Source: Basidiobolus meristosporus CBS 931.73
Lineage: Eukaryota; Basidiobolomycota; Basidiobolomycetes; Basidiobolales; Basidiobolaceae
Length of the DNA: 64,000 bases
NCBI GenBank assembly: GCA_002104905.1
Contig: MCFE01000132.1
Coordinates: 62,001 to 126,000, forward strand
Direction: 5' to 3'
Every line of letters begins with the position of its first letter. Position 1 is the stretch's first letter. The notes below the pieces were generated by a model. That model was not told the origin of the DNA. It searched no databases and saw only the letters and a list, made by a program, of their open reading frames with translations. A program made the position numbers and the translations under genes. Positions 46,206-58,059 of the stretch are shown here, in pieces.

Positions 46206-47187
46206 GTTTGCTATTTTTTTGTGATCGAAGTGGAAATAAAAGTTGGCAGTTAAGTTATTACATGAAATACGTACCAGGCAGGGCAAACAGCATGAGTTCT
46301 AGTTTATTGAGAAATGGTCTTGGCTTGAAGCAGATTTGTTAAAAGTGTGCTCTTTGCTGCTGGTTTATTGAGAGTGCAGAATAATTATTGGTCTGCAAAG
46401 CGTACTATTGAATTACGCTATGGAAGGTCGCTAATAGACGTGTGTAAAACTCATCCGTTCAATGACTTAACGGTTGGCATATCAGCAAAAATATCTTTGA
46501 AATACATATTCCATTGTCTGAATCGAAGCACTAGTACTTAACATTTCTTCAATGAAAAAAAGCAGTGCAGCACAATCAACTACTGAAGTAGATTACATGG
46601 AAATCTAAGAAATAAACAATCTAATATTAAAGACTGCCATGTTGTAGTAGAACCATATAAACATGCTTTTCCCATTCTTTGAATTCCAAGGTGACTAATA
46701 CGCATGACTGTTAAACCGTTATCAAGATCATATATGTTCTTTTAGCGACGCATGTCGAGATTAGTTAACAGCCTAGAAGTACTTCAGTGGGAGTGTTGCA
46801 AACAATTAATCTTGCAATACATAAAATTGGATGTTTTTGCACTTGTTTCATTTCACAATCATTTCCAGAGTTTTCACCCAACAGAACCATTAGCTATACG
46901 TACACATTCAAAATACTTCAAGTTACTTTCCAAACTCTCTCTTCTCTTTCCCTTACGAATCTTTCGGAGGATCATAAATCCATCAGATTACTCTACTTCC
47001 CAATAAGCGCTTGTAACCAGCAGCCATGAAATATGAAAAGTAAATGACCTTTGTAATTCGCGGAAGCATGTCCCAAGTATAAACTATCTTAGTGTTGGTT
47101 ATGCTACGGTGATGGAATATTATAAATGAAAAGACCCTGACATGTGGAGGAAGTATTTTATTTCTATAGGCCATGGTTAAATGCCGT
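46206..47187. other. No gene seen
   Basis: AT-rich spacer between the protease array and the helicase remnant. Short frames have no recognisable domain. Confidence 0.5.
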
Positions 47188-49370
47188 TCAAGATCCCACA
47201 TATTTCAATCCAAATAGATATACAGCTCGCTTTGGTCCCAGTCTTCCGGTTCGAAATTTGAAGATATTATACTCAGCAGATAGATGCAGGTATACTTCTT
47301 GTAGCGGAATCATCCGGAAATTTGGTGTACACCTCCTAGCATAGTATAACGTTGATCTGTCCTCAAACTCACTCTCCTTGATGCAGAAACCATGTTGTAT
47401 AAGCGACGACAAACCATTCACAGTGATTTGACTTGTATCACCCAGAATTTCGAAATCCCCATCAAGAAAGGCCCTCACAATGTCTCCCTGGCCCCAGAAT
47501 TGGTCAGTAACATCGAGGATCGCTCGGCACCAGTTTATACACTGTTCTTTGTAGTAGAGCTACGCTCCTCGTATAATCCATCGAAAGAATTCGCTACGCA
47601 TCTCAATCGAATCAACCAACACCTCATGGACCAAGTTGCCGCTCTTTCTAAATCGCGTTTCAGGCTCGTCTTCTTTCATTGTCGGATCGAATAGCTTTTA
47701 TACGTGCCACCACGGCTGGGTCCGGTGATTTCTCGCGCAGCACATTTGTCATGATAACAACCGGCTTCTGGATGCTGAAGGTATCTTTTTTGTATGCCGC
47801 TCGTACGACAGTAGCACCTCGAAAGTCCAAATCCTCTCTCTCGTTCAGTTCGTTAACGATTACGCACCTTACACCCACGATCAGCTGTGAAGTTTGGGCG
47901 TTGATAGCCGAGCGAGTCTTGTTGTACAAGATACATCTGTGGAGATCTGCGACCAGGTTGCTGAGGCTGTAACCAGTTTCATCCTTGACATAATTGGTTT
48001 CTTGTAAATGCTGTTCAATGGTCTTCATCTCCAGGAAATCTCGGATGCTCATTTTGTCGGCTGGATCAACGCATTTGAGCTTGGGCGAAGTGGCATTCAG
48101 ATCACCAACCATGACTGATTTTAACAGACGGCAACAGAGACCCTTACCATTATGTCCAGAGCCATATAGGAGCAAGCTATTGTGAATGTCTGTCCTCCCC
48201 GTTAGACTATATTCAAGGAGCATTTGAACGTTTCTAACAAGCTCACTATAATCAGCAGGCCAGCAATCAGAAAAGAGCACTCTCAAAAAAGATAACCTTG
48301 GCAACGGGGCATCCAAATCAGCTTCGGCAGTGTCTTTGCCTTGCCAAGGGGTATGGACAATTTGAGAGATGTACAAATTCGTAACAGGGCTATGAAGCGC
48401 TCCAGTTTTTAGATACCTAAACTTCTGTGAATTGGTATTCGCGTCTTTTTCTTGGGTAGCGGAGCCTTGGGGCTTGAGGTTGGTTAGGTTGGAACTCGAC
48501 CCAGAGGTGAAGTTTTCTTTTCGTTTCCTTTCCTTTCCATACTAGGCAAGATTGTAAAGTTGCATCCCGTTGATTTGTGATAGACTGGGGAGTGATCGAT
48601 ACCTACCGTGCTCTCAACAGTCATGTGGATATTCACTGACAGAATATCTCTCGCTGTGGTGTGTTGAAAGCAATGAGGTAAGCGGAAGGCCTTCTTTTGG
48701 TTACATACCGAAGAGTCCGGTTGTTTAGTTTCAATAGTAGGTTTGCTTCGGATTCTCCGCAGTCGGCACGTTCAACGATATTGGCCATTGTTTTGTTGAA
48801 AAGTGCATCTTCCTCCTGGATATCACCAAAAACGTAGAGACTATCGCCCCTCACAATATTGGTAACCGTATGCCAGTTACACTTTGCATATCCAGTCGCT
48901 TTGAATGGCTGCTGATTCTTGGACCAGCGCAAGTCAGACGCTTTCACTTCGAAGCCCAAAGATTCGCCGTACTCTTCATTGAACACTTGCAAATTTATGC
49001 TCCGTAATTATTTCACTGAATTTAGCGGCTGGTGTTGCTCCGCGACAAGATCCTCTCCAACACGGTAAACTCCACTCAGGACAACCATGAATACAACCTC
49101 ATGCCAGTCACGTTTCGACTCGTCACCTGCAGCGAAACAAGTGGCAACTGGGGCCTCCTTGACAAACTGTAGGAACGAAGAGATATGTTCGATGACCGCA
49201 TAGTTGGACAGTCCATCCTTTACAATAACCCCTTTCCTTTGCTTCTTCAGCTTTAACGCCTCCAACTGTGGGTTCTCTGCCTCGACTAAGAATCCAACCC
49301 CTCGTCGAAGAAAACCCTTTAGCGCAGTAACCGGCATATCACGCAAATTGCCTGAAGTGAACGGGCACAA
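47188..49370 (-). pseudogene. D5/SF3-type helicase (primase-helicase) remnant
   Basis: Minus-strand segments run in order. Two open stretches are in one frame (49370-49008, 48992-48633), separated by a TAA. Then a 238-codon stretch (48376-47660) follows. Then a further stretch reaches 47188 in another frame, with a TAG in it. The third stretch has a Walker A GSGHNGKG (48140-48163), a Walker B-like VIVNELNE and a VIMTNV sensor-like motif. The last part has a SEFFRWIIRGA segment like the C-terminal helices of D5 ATPases. That order is typical of the D5 primase-helicase of large DNA viruses and related plasmids and mobile elements. An intron between the second and third stretches (donor GTGAAT near 48632) is possible, but the other breaks look real. 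Origin by viral or plasmid integration is inference; no other viral gene lies beside it. Confidence 0.7.
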
Positions 49371-50140
49371 GTACCTACTAGTACGTTGTTTTTCTTGAAA
49401 AAAAAACTTCCATGACGTGTCTCTCCCTAGCCCTAATCTATTTCATGAGCACTGCAGAGCGGAGAAGTTTGGTCTACATGGCTTGTATCGCGACACCATG
49501 CCCATCAAACTTCGCATTGATACTGATCCACAAGGAAGAATTATCACGTGATTTTCGGATGGAATGTTGATGCAGACAAACTTGGTTGCAAACATACTGG
49601 TAGCATGTTGCATAGTTTAGATATTACTACCAGTCTCACCAAACTAAGATTCAGTCATTGCCAGGAGATAGCCAAGCACGACCGAGATATCACAGCCCAA
49701 TACCGAGACTGAATGACTGTGGTAGCGAAGATCGTAGAGTGTGAATTAACCTGCTCAAAAGATAATGAGGGTGTATGAATATTGATTATGAGGACTGCAA
49801 CCTACTCCTATCACCTTGAAAATCCAGGCTAATTCATTCAAATTCCATATTTAATTCACACTTCTCCCCCCCCCCACCGAATTTGACTAATTGCCACATG
49901 ATCTTGAGGAGTGCTACGATTCCGTAGCAGCCGCAGTGGGGAAATTATGGGACTCTTCAATCATGCGATAGTTTGGCGGGAAAAATTCGGTGTCTATGTT
50001 GAAGTTAAAAGTGGAACTGGATTCCAAGTTGGGTGCAATCCTCCGTACCATTTATTCTACGTCATTTTGGCATACCAAGTGTGAAGTACTAACGAGAAAT
50101 TTTGTTCGTTGTATTTCCCTGCTTTATCCCCCTTTCGACC
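49371..50140. other. No gene seen; likely shared upstream region
   Basis: It lies between the diverging helicase remnant and the stomatin-like gene and contains a run of ten C (49866-49875). No TATA box is clear before 50141. Confidence 0.5.
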
Positions 50141-51865
50141 ATGTCTAAATTCGGCCCCCCCTCTACCCTTCTCGCCATCGCCAGGCCCACCCCGTTGCTG
50201 TTGGCTCTGAAGCCCCGTCTCGTCAGCTACAAAGTCCCTCAACTGGTAATTGTTTCCCGGAGTCCATTTTCTTGGTCGGCCCAGTCGTTCACCTCACTTC
50301 TTTGTTCGCTGTAACTCTCTATAGGTAGCCAACCGGTTGGCCCTTCACGAGCAACGTGCGAGCTATAGCAATCCACCAGGATATGGAAGCTCCACTTGGT
50401 CGCGTAAGCGGCTGCCCAGGAACACTGTAAGTTACTTTTCAGCTAAGCTAGCGGGTGCTGCATCACTCACCTCACGGCTACGAGTAGATAGTTAAATTCG
50501 TCCCACAACAAGAAGCCTGGGTGGTGGAACGCATGGGGAAATTCAATCGAGTTCTGGAGCCAGGTTTAGCCATACTGGTCCCCTTCTTGGACAGTATCAA
50601 ATATGTAAAGAGTTTGAAAGAAGTGGCGATCGAGATCCCAACCCAAAGCGCTATTACTCAGGGTATGCATTCGGACCAAGTACTCTCCTCGAGGTCGCCT
50701 AACTCCCTCCGTAGATAACGTCACCCTCCAGCTCGACGGTGTTCTTTATTACAAAGTGGAGGATCCGTACAAGGTACCTATGGTTCATAGCTTACTCTCT
50801 CCGGAGCGATCGCTCATACCACGTAGGCTTCATACGGAGTCGAGGATGCGGAATTCTCCGTCTCTCAGCTGGCACAAACCACCATGCGTGCCGAAATCGG
50901 CCAAATGACTCTAGACAAAACCCTCGCAGAACGTAACACATTGAACGTCAACATCGTGGAGGCCATCAATACCGCTGCCTACGATTGGGGCATCCGATGC
51001 CTGAGATACGAGATCCGTAAGGGGACTTAGAATCAATCCTTCCAGCTGACAATTGTTGATTGAACGTTGCGTAGGGGACATCCATCCACCGGACAATGTG
51101 GTCGAGGCTATGCACTCACAGGTTTCCGCCGAACGTAGCAAACGTGCCCAGATCTTGGAATCCGAAGGTAGGGAGAGATCGCATTAGGCGGAGTTCCCTT
51201 CGATGGCGTTAACCCAGGGAATCCTCTTTAGGTGCGCGTCAGTCGGCCATCAATGTTGCCGAAGGTAAAAAGCAGGCCACCATCCTTGCATCCGAGGCCC
51301 AGAAGTTGGAGCAAATCAATCGAGCTCATGGTATCTCGAGTACAGTTCGTGTCCCTCATTGGATCCCGGCATTGACACTTGATTTGTAGGTGAGGCGGAG
51401 GCAATTATCCTTCGTGCGCAGGCCACTGCTCAGGGGATCCAACGTATCGCCCAATCCATCACCCAATCCCATGGTGGCCAGGAGGCAGTCTCACTGACGG
51501 TTGCTGAGAAGTACGTCGATGCCTTCGGAAAACTGGCCAAGGAGGGCACCACCATTGTAGTTCCGGCGGCGGCTGCGGATGTCGGAAGTATGGTTGCTCA
51601 GGTGAGTAGCGGCATTCAGTGTGGCGCGGGCGAGATATTTACGAATTACATCCCATAGGCCTTGACCATCTACAACAAAATCAATCAGAACGTCGATACC
51701 AAGGGACATTCCAAAATCACTGAAATTCAAGACGAATCGGCAGCCAAGTTGTACCACGAGAAGCCAGCACCCAAATCAGCACCAACCCCTACCATCACCG
51801 ATGAATTCAATGTATTCCAAGGCCATCTTGATAATCCTGAACCAGATAACAAGGATAAAGAGTAG
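50141..51865 (+). CDS. STOML2: Stomatin-like protein 2 (mitochondrial SPFH protein)
   Basis: Nine exons: 50141-50245, 50325-50426, 50488-50662, 50715-50773, 50827-51016, 51075-51167, 51232-51330, 51390-51601, 51659-51865. All introns are GT-AG and 52-79 nt, and the total is 413 residues. The family scaffolds cardiolipin-rich domains of the mitochondrial inner membrane and supports respiratory complexes. An Arg/Lys-containing N-terminus without acids (residues 1-40) suits a mitochondrial presequence. The SPFH domain starts at VPQQEAWVVERMGKF (about 72) and includes LDGVLYYKVEDPYKASYGV. A coiled-coil rich in E, A, Q and K follows (ERSKRAQILESEGARQSAI). The tail holds LTVAEKYVDAFGKLAKE, a hallmark of the SLP-2 branch. 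Each splice was set by reading frame and family text. It is the only intron-rich gene here. AATAAA lies at 51882. Confidence 0.93.
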
Positions 51866-51943
51866 TTCCCTTTCAAATCAAAATAAATCAGTCTGTCTCC
51901 ATACTCGAGTGTTCTCACGAGATGTGCTCAATCGGAGCGTGAG

Positions 51944-51990
51944 GGAGAGGATGAGGAATGAGGATGAGAATGAGGAATGAGGAATGAGGT
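51944..51990. repeat. GATGAGGAATGAG simple repeat
   Basis: Imperfect tandem copies of GATGAGAATGAGGAATGAG-like purine-rich sequence lie between the stomatin-like gene and GDH1. Confidence 0.7.
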
Positions 51991-52176
51991 TGATAATCTC
52001 AACCTCCAGGTCACAGGGCTTGCCCAAAAGTGGCAAAAATGATGATCAGCCAAGATTCGATTAGTGGCATATCTTTGGTACCGGCAACAGTAATGAGTGA
52101 CCAATTTCCACGACGCCACCATTTCGACCACCTTGCATCTAAAACTTGATTTTCCTGAGATAAGAGATGTCTCGTG

Positions 52177-52184
52177 TATAAAAG
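52177..52184 (+). promoter_or_regulatory. TATA box of GDH1
   Basis: TATAAAAG lies 66 bp before the ATG. Confidence 0.65.
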
Positions 52185-52242
52185 TGCTCCCCTCACATGT
52201 GATTAATCATACAAGAAGCTGTGAACGAGTTGAGATATTCCA

Positions 52243-53780
52243 ATGTCTGCCACTTTATTGAGATCAGCATCTTTAATCAAGCTTGCCGCCCCCACCACCG
52301 CCAGAGTTCTCCCTGCACTCCGAGGGATGAGCACTCATGCTAACGCTGCCTGCGAAGAGAGTGAACCCGCTTTCCTCGGCTGTGTTGAGCAGTTCTTCGA
52401 CAAAGCTGCCGCTGTGAGTGGTGTCAAGCCTGAGACTCTTGCTGCCATCAAGAGAGTCGATGCTGTGCTCAGTGTCACCTTCCCCATCGAGCTCGAGAAT
52501 GGCAAGACCGAGATTGTTCGTGGCTACCGTGCTCAGCACTCTCACCACCGTCTCCCGGTCAAGGGTGGCATCCGTTATGCCGACGAGGTTGACATGCAAG
52601 AGGTCGAGGCCTTGGCCTCCCTCATGACCTACAAGTGTGCTGTTGTCGATGTCCCATTCGGCGGAGCCAAGGGTGGTGTGGCCATCAACCCCAAGAAGTA
52701 CAGCACCCGTGAGTTGGAGCGCATCACTCGTCGCTTTGCCCTCGAGCTCTGCCAGAAGAACTTCATTGGCCCTGGCATCGATGTCCCCGCGCCTGATGTA
52801 GGCACTGGAGGCCGCGAGATGTCCTGGATCATGGACACCTATCGCCAGTTCAACCCCACCGACATCAACTCTGCCGGGTGCATCACCGGAAAGCCAGTCA
52901 ATCCAAGGTGGTGTCCGTGGCCGCTACCGAGGCCACTGGTCTTGGCGTGTACTATGGTGTCCGCGAGTTCCTCAAGTACGACGAGGTCCAGAAGCAAACT
53001 GGCCTCACTGGTGACATCGAAGGCAAGCGTGTCGTCATCCAAGGTTTCGGCAATGTTGGCTACTGGGCCGCCAAGTTCTTCGAGGCCAACGGAGCCAAGA
53101 TTGTCGGTGTTGCTGACCAAGACTGCGGTATCTACAACGAGCAGGGCATCAACATCGATGAGCTGCAAGAGTACAAGAGTGCCAAGGGTGTCCTTGGTGG
53201 CTACAGCTCTGGCACCATTGTTCCCGAGTCCATCAAGCTCATTGAAGCTGAGTGTGATGTGTTGATCCCTGCCGCCCTCGAGCGTCAAATTGGCCTCAAG
53301 AATGTCAACCGCATCAAGGCCAAGGTCATTGGCGAGGGCGCCAACGGTCCCATCACCCCTGCCGCCCACGACATTCTGGTCAAGAATGGCCGTGTTGTCG
53401 TTCCTGACTTGTTGCTCAACGCCGGTGGCGTGTGCGTGTCATACTTCGAGTGGCTCAAGAACATCTCTCATATCCGCTTCGGCCGCATGAACAAGAAGTG
53501 GGATGAGCAAGGCAAGGCCCAACTCTTGTCCCTTGTCGAGGAGAACGCCGGTCGCAAGCTCACCGTCACTGAGCGCCAGCAGGTGATCCACGGGGCTGAG
53601 GAGCATGAGCTTGTGTACTCTGGCTTGGAGGACACCATGATCAAGGCCTGTGAGGAGACCAGAGTTACGGCCAATGAGTTCGGCAACATCGACTACCGTA
53701 CTGCAGCTATTGCCAATGCCATTCGCAAGATTGCCGCCGTCTCCGAAGGATCTGGCTCTCTCTTCACTAACCGCGGTTAA
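52243..53780 (+). CDS. Mitochondrial glutamate dehydrogenase GDH1 (animal type), double frameshift
   Basis: Oxidative deamination of glutamate to 2-oxoglutarate and ammonium. It is intronless. As written the frame shifts at TC 52902-52903 and at CT 52924-52925, each one extra base at a wobble position. Removing one from each gives 511 residues like the sister copies. A presequence (about 1-28, rich in L, R, S) is followed by [13 protein letters not shown]. Then come KGGIRY, the catalytic lysine in [16 protein letters not shown], the dinucleotide motif GFGNVG and the EGANGP loop. Text is close to GLUD1. The leader is unlike those of the other copies, whereas the body is nearly identical. It is probably intact in reality. 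AATAAA lies at 53845. Confidence 0.85.
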
Positions 53781-54586
53781 ATATGACTGTACTCCTAGAT
53801 AACAACCAAGACTCCTAGCATTCACTTCTCCCATATGAACATTCAATAAATTGTATAACTTGATTCCCATTAATTTCACCCGCAACAATTGAAGCCTTGC
53901 ATTGGTGTGAGATCGTTGACTGTATTGAGAGTGCACCTGTTTCAGCTGTCTCCTTGATATCATTACCAATTTGCAACTCCAATTGAAAATTCGTACTGAA
54001 TGAGACAACCCCAGAGCTTACGAAATCGTGAGTGAGAATGGCCCATTAAAATTCCAGCTTTATGCATATTAGATGAGGTCGAAGATGGATTTATAAGGTG
54101 CTGAGATTAACGAATCATCACCAACTAGTCCAGGTATTCAAAATATCAAGCGGCCAGCAATGTAATTAATCACAGAACCCCGACCGTATTGTAGGTAGCA
54201 AAATTATTGAGCCCTCGTGAACGTGCTACAGAAATATCGCTTCATATTCCTGGTTCAAATACACCTCCGGTCCATCCCGAAGCACACGACTTCCACCTTC
54301 GCAGGCTTTATCCAAGAGATGATTGACAGATAAAGCTACTCCGAGATCCGCATATTAGAGAGTTGAATTGACAGTTTGTCGGATTACCCTAAATAGCTAG
54401 ATTATTCGGCCAGATAATTTTCACTACCGCATCAGATGTGGAGGCAAATTCTTTGTAGGACACGGAGCATATCGCATATTTCTACTCGGGACCAATCGTG
54501 GCTTACAGGAACCAGGTATATGGTATTCTAGAGGGTGGGCATGATAGGGTCATGTAACAAATAACGAAACAATCAAATGGTGGATG
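53781..54586. other. Spacer GDH1-GDH2, no gene seen
   Basis: No conserved frame, and no clear similarity to the other GDH spacers. Confidence 0.5.
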
Positions 54587-54594
54587 TATAAAAA
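54587..54594 (+). promoter_or_regulatory. TATA box of GDH2
   Basis: TATAAAAA lies 51 bp before the ATG. Confidence 0.65.
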
Positions 54595-54637
54595 TAATGC
54601 TATCTCCTTGCTAAGCGACAGTTAATACCGCCCAACG

Positions 54638-56174
54638 ATGTCTATTACACTGATAAGATCTGCTTCATTGTACAGAAGTGCCACCTCTCAGGTAATCAAA
54701 GCTCTCCCTTCCCTCAGGGGTATGAGCACTCATGCTAACGCTGCCTGCGAAGAGAGTGAACCCGCTTTCCTCGGCTGTGTTGAGCAGTTCTTCGACAAAG
54801 CTGCCGCTGTGAGTGGTGTCAAGCCTGAGACTCTTGCTGCCATCAAGAGAGTCGATGCTGTGCTCAGTGTCACCTTCCCCATCGAGCTCGAGAATGGCAA
54901 GACCGAGATTGTTCGTGGCTACCGTGCCCAACACTCTCACCACCGTCTCCCGGTCAAGGGTGGCATCCGTTATGCCGACGAGGTTGACATGCAAGAGGTC
55001 GAGGCCTTGGCCTCCCTCATGACATACAAGTGTGCTGTTGTCGATGTCCCATTCGGCGGAGCCAAGGGTGGTGTGGCCATCAACCCCAAGAAGTACAGCA
55101 CCCGTGAGTTGGAGCGCATCACTCGTCGCTTCGCCCTCGAGCTCTGCCAGAAGAACTTCATTGGCCCTGGCATCGATGTCCCCGCGCCTGATGTAGGCAC
55201 TGGAGGCCGCGAGATGTCCTGGATCATGGACACCTATCGCCAGTTCAACCCCACCGACATCAACTCTGCCGGGTGCATCACCGGAAAGCCAGTCAACCAA
55301 GGTGGTGTCCGTGGCCGTACCGAGGCCACTGGTCTTGGCGTGTACTATGGTGTCCGCGAGTTCCTCAAGTACGACGAGGTCCAGAAGCAAACTGGCCTCA
55401 CTGGTGACATCGAAGGCAAGCGTGTTGTCATCCAAGGTTTCGGCAATGTTGGCTACTGGGCCGCCAAGTTCTTCGAGGCCAACGGAGCCAAGATTGTCGG
55501 TGTTGCTGACCAAGACTGCGGTATCTACAACGAGCAGGGCATCAACATCGATGAGCTGCAGGAGTACAAGAGTGCCAAGGGTGTCCTTGGTGGCTACAGC
55601 TCTGGCACCATTGTTCCCGAGTCCATCAAGCTCATTGAAGCTGAGTGTGATGTGTTGATCCCTGCCGCCCTCGAGCGTCAAATTGGCCTCAAGAATGTCA
55701 ACCGCATCAAGGCCAAGGTCATTGGCGAGGGCGCCAACGGTCCCATCACCCCTGCCGCCCACGACATTCTGGTCAAGAATGGCCGTGTTGTCGTTCCTGA
55801 CTTGTTGCTCAACGCCGGTGGTGTGTGCGTGTCATACTTCGAGTGGCTCAAGAACATCTCTCACATCCGCTTCGGCCGCATGAACAAGAAGTGGGATGAG
55901 CAAGGCAAGGCCCAACTCTTGTCCCTTGTCGAGGAGAACGCCGGTCGCAAGCTCACCGTCACTGAGCGCCAGCAGGTGATCCACGGGGCTGAGGAGCATG
56001 AGCTTGTGTACTCTGGCTTGGAGGACACCATGATCAAGGCCTGTGAGGAGACCAGAGTTACGGCCAACTGAGTTCGGCAACATCGACTACCGTACTGCAG
56101 CTATTGCCAATGCCATTCGCAAGATTGCCTCGGTCTCCGAAGGATCCGGCTCTCTTTTCACCAGCCGTGGCTGA
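54638..56174 (+). CDS. Mitochondrial glutamate dehydrogenase GDH2, one late frameshift
   Basis: Open for 477 codons from MSITLIRSAS. One extra base (CT at 56068-56069, where sisters have AAC or AAT before GAG) then breaks the last 34 codons. Without it the protein has 511 residues and ends SRG-TGA at 56172-56174. Landmarks: K107 in KGGIRY, K131 in YKCAVVD, D185 in PAPDVGTG and GFGNVG at 267-272. An extra segment at about 413-458 ([16 protein letters not shown] onward) sits where animal GDH has its antenna. The TGA here stands where sister genes end in TAA or TAG, which argues that TGA is a stop in this organism. Confidence 0.87.
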
Positions 56175-57125
56175 GCTAACCATATTCGTCAATAATTCCA
56201 GCTTGAAATATACACTTCTTACACCAAAACCAATAAATTGTAGACATAAACAAATTTTGGACCAGTCCGAATGTCGGATATCGTCATTACGATTGTTTAG
56301 GTGGGAAGAATGACAGTCTCAGAGATACTACTTAGCCCTGTACCTGTCTATATGCGTGATGGGCCATTGTGTTGGATTCAAATGCACATATAGTGCTCTT
56401 TTGGGTAGTGTGCGAAGAATCGACTATATTCAGTAGATCTGAATCGATTGTTTCTTCGTGCCTTCAAAGAAAACCGTGATTCGTGTAAATGTGGGATTCC
56501 GTCTATATAAAGCAGAATTCTCGTCAGAGCTTGGGATAGATGCGGGGACACTACATACGTGTTCAGTAACACTATCTACAATTCCCTTATCACGGCCGAT
56601 CACCCAGTTCTTGGCTTCTAATCATCCTCAAATGTGACTGGTACAACTTCGACCAAGTGCCGTATGAATGTGGGTCTTTTCTACTGTAGGGTTTACAAAG
56701 TTTAATCCCGAGAGTTCCCTATTCTAACGGTGGCTTTTACCAGATAAACCTGGCGAAAGCAACACGGTATACTGGTTTGAGTCCAAATTCCACAGACATA
56801 CACCTGCGCCACTCGAATGTGGGTACCTGAGCACATCCCACTTACCAGGTGACTGAGGTGGGTACGTACCATCAGGCATAATCGATATGAAGATTTCACT
56901 TGAGTCGTACAAATATGCAACCCGGATTGCCTCAATAACGTGTTTGTGGCTGCCATGATACGGGCATTAGACATGGTTAGAGCACGCTTGGCGCTATGAT
57001 AACAAAAAAGATGAGATTAGGTAAATCTGGGTTTACCGGCTAATGCAATGTTAGAAGCACGAAATTCCCATTTGAAAAACAACACAAGGTGAGGTTAGAG
57101 CGTAAACTCAACTACAAGTCGAAGT
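56175..57125. other. Spacer, no gene assigned
   Basis: It contains a minus-strand open stretch of 62 codons (56912-56724, MYDSSEIFISIMPDGTYPP) with no recognised domain. No TATA box is seen before 57126. Confidence 0.45.
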
Positions 57126-57309
57126 ATGTCAGTCTCAATCCTAAGATCAGCGTCTTTGTTTAAAACTACCTTCCAAGCAGCAAGAGATCTCCCTTCCCTC
57201 AGGGTTATGAGCACTCATGCTAATGCTTCCTGCGAAGAGAGTGAAATCGCTTTCCTCCGTTGCCTCGGTCCCCGAAGGATCCGGCTCTCTTTTTACCAAT
57301 CGCGGCTAG
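57126..57309 (+). pseudogene. GDH remnant with central deletion
   Basis: A start codon and about 40 codons of GDH (leader MSVSILRSASLFK, then MSTHANASCEESE) are joined to the last 16 codons and stop of GDH (GSGSLF-NRG). About 1.36 kb is missing between them. CCTCGG occurs at both original break sides, so a microhomology-mediated deletion is plausible. The join is out of frame. The remnant has its own leader sequence, so it was once a separate gene copy. Confidence 0.9.
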
Positions 57310-57397
57310 TTCTATGTATAAACAGAATCTAGAAGATTAATTGTAACTTTCAATTAGATTTTAATAAATATCGGAGTCCGTATTGTTATGAACGCTC

Positions 57398-57660
57398 TTG
57401 CCTTGCACCAACAGCATCAATATCAAAGATCTGCGTTCTGAGTGCGCAGGTACCTCTCACGACTGCAACCCCACCTTGGTAACCAAGAATCATTCACTCA
57501 AGCATGAATCAAGGTCAACTTCGACTACAAGCGAATGCTACACAATACAACCTGGTGCCATATATCGCCAATGTGACCGATCAACCAGAAATGGATATCT
57601 TATCTAGAGTAAGTACAGGTGCACATATTGGTGATACACAGATGGAAGATATCTATTACA
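57398..57660 (+). other. Unrecognised coding-like fragment
   Basis: A stretch with several short frames, one reading YIANVTDQPEMDILSR before a GTAAGTAC donor-like site (57609). A related pattern, VSNVTDQ...LL..IRTG...VDI, occurs at 62285-62473. Not a recognised family; it may be a pseudogene fragment repeated with the GDH units. Confidence 0.25.
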
Positions 57661-58012
57661 GGGCTAAGGGTTAACCCTTAGTTCTTGGTAATATCTGATT
57701 CAATGTTGAATCGTAGAGCCCGGAATCTTCCTAGATTATTTATTAACATTACGAGTCGGAAATGATCAATCAGACACGACGTGTATTACCCCATACCGTA
57801 AACTTTCTCGAGGGTAGTAGCTTTCACTTGCCCAGAGATAATCTATATAGATTATATCCGCTAGGTTCTCATCTCGGGCTTTGCCGCTGGGACACTATGC
57901 TATGTTTTGAGGATTCTTGCTAAATCACAAAGTAGTGTGGCGTAGGTCATGCGACAAATACGATGGATGAATGCATTACTAGTAAGTATGGATTCCACGA
58001 TATGGTATCTCC

Positions 58013-58020
58013 TATATAAA
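58013..58020 (+). promoter_or_regulatory. TATA box of GDH3
   Basis: TATATAAA lies 47 bp before the chosen ATG at 58060. It excludes the upstream in-frame ATG at 57949 as the true start. Confidence 0.65.
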
Positions 58021-58059
58021 GACCTTGAATATACATATCAAAACATAACCTGGAATACG

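Larger units (their letters stand above)
38399..46260 (+). repeat. Tandem unit 3 (ATX1, SUB5, SUB6, SUB7)
   Basis: The only unit with three subtilisins, one of each flank class. It is probably closest to the ancestral layout. Confidence 0.85.

Noticed and set aside
54665-55762. Long antisense open frame (365 codons) opposite GDH2, with counterparts opposite the other GDH copies
   Set aside because: It follows from codon bias of the GDH coding strand; it shares frame phase in every copy and has no recognisable domain.
56930-57010. tRNA-like stretch (GGTTAGAGCACGC)
   Set aside because: No acceptor stem or T-loop could be paired around it. No tRNA or rRNA gene was found in the window.
57949-58059. 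N-terminal extension of GDH3 from an upstream in-frame ATG
   Set aside because: A TATA box at 58013 lies between it and the ATG at 58060, and the shorter form matches the leaders of the other copies.
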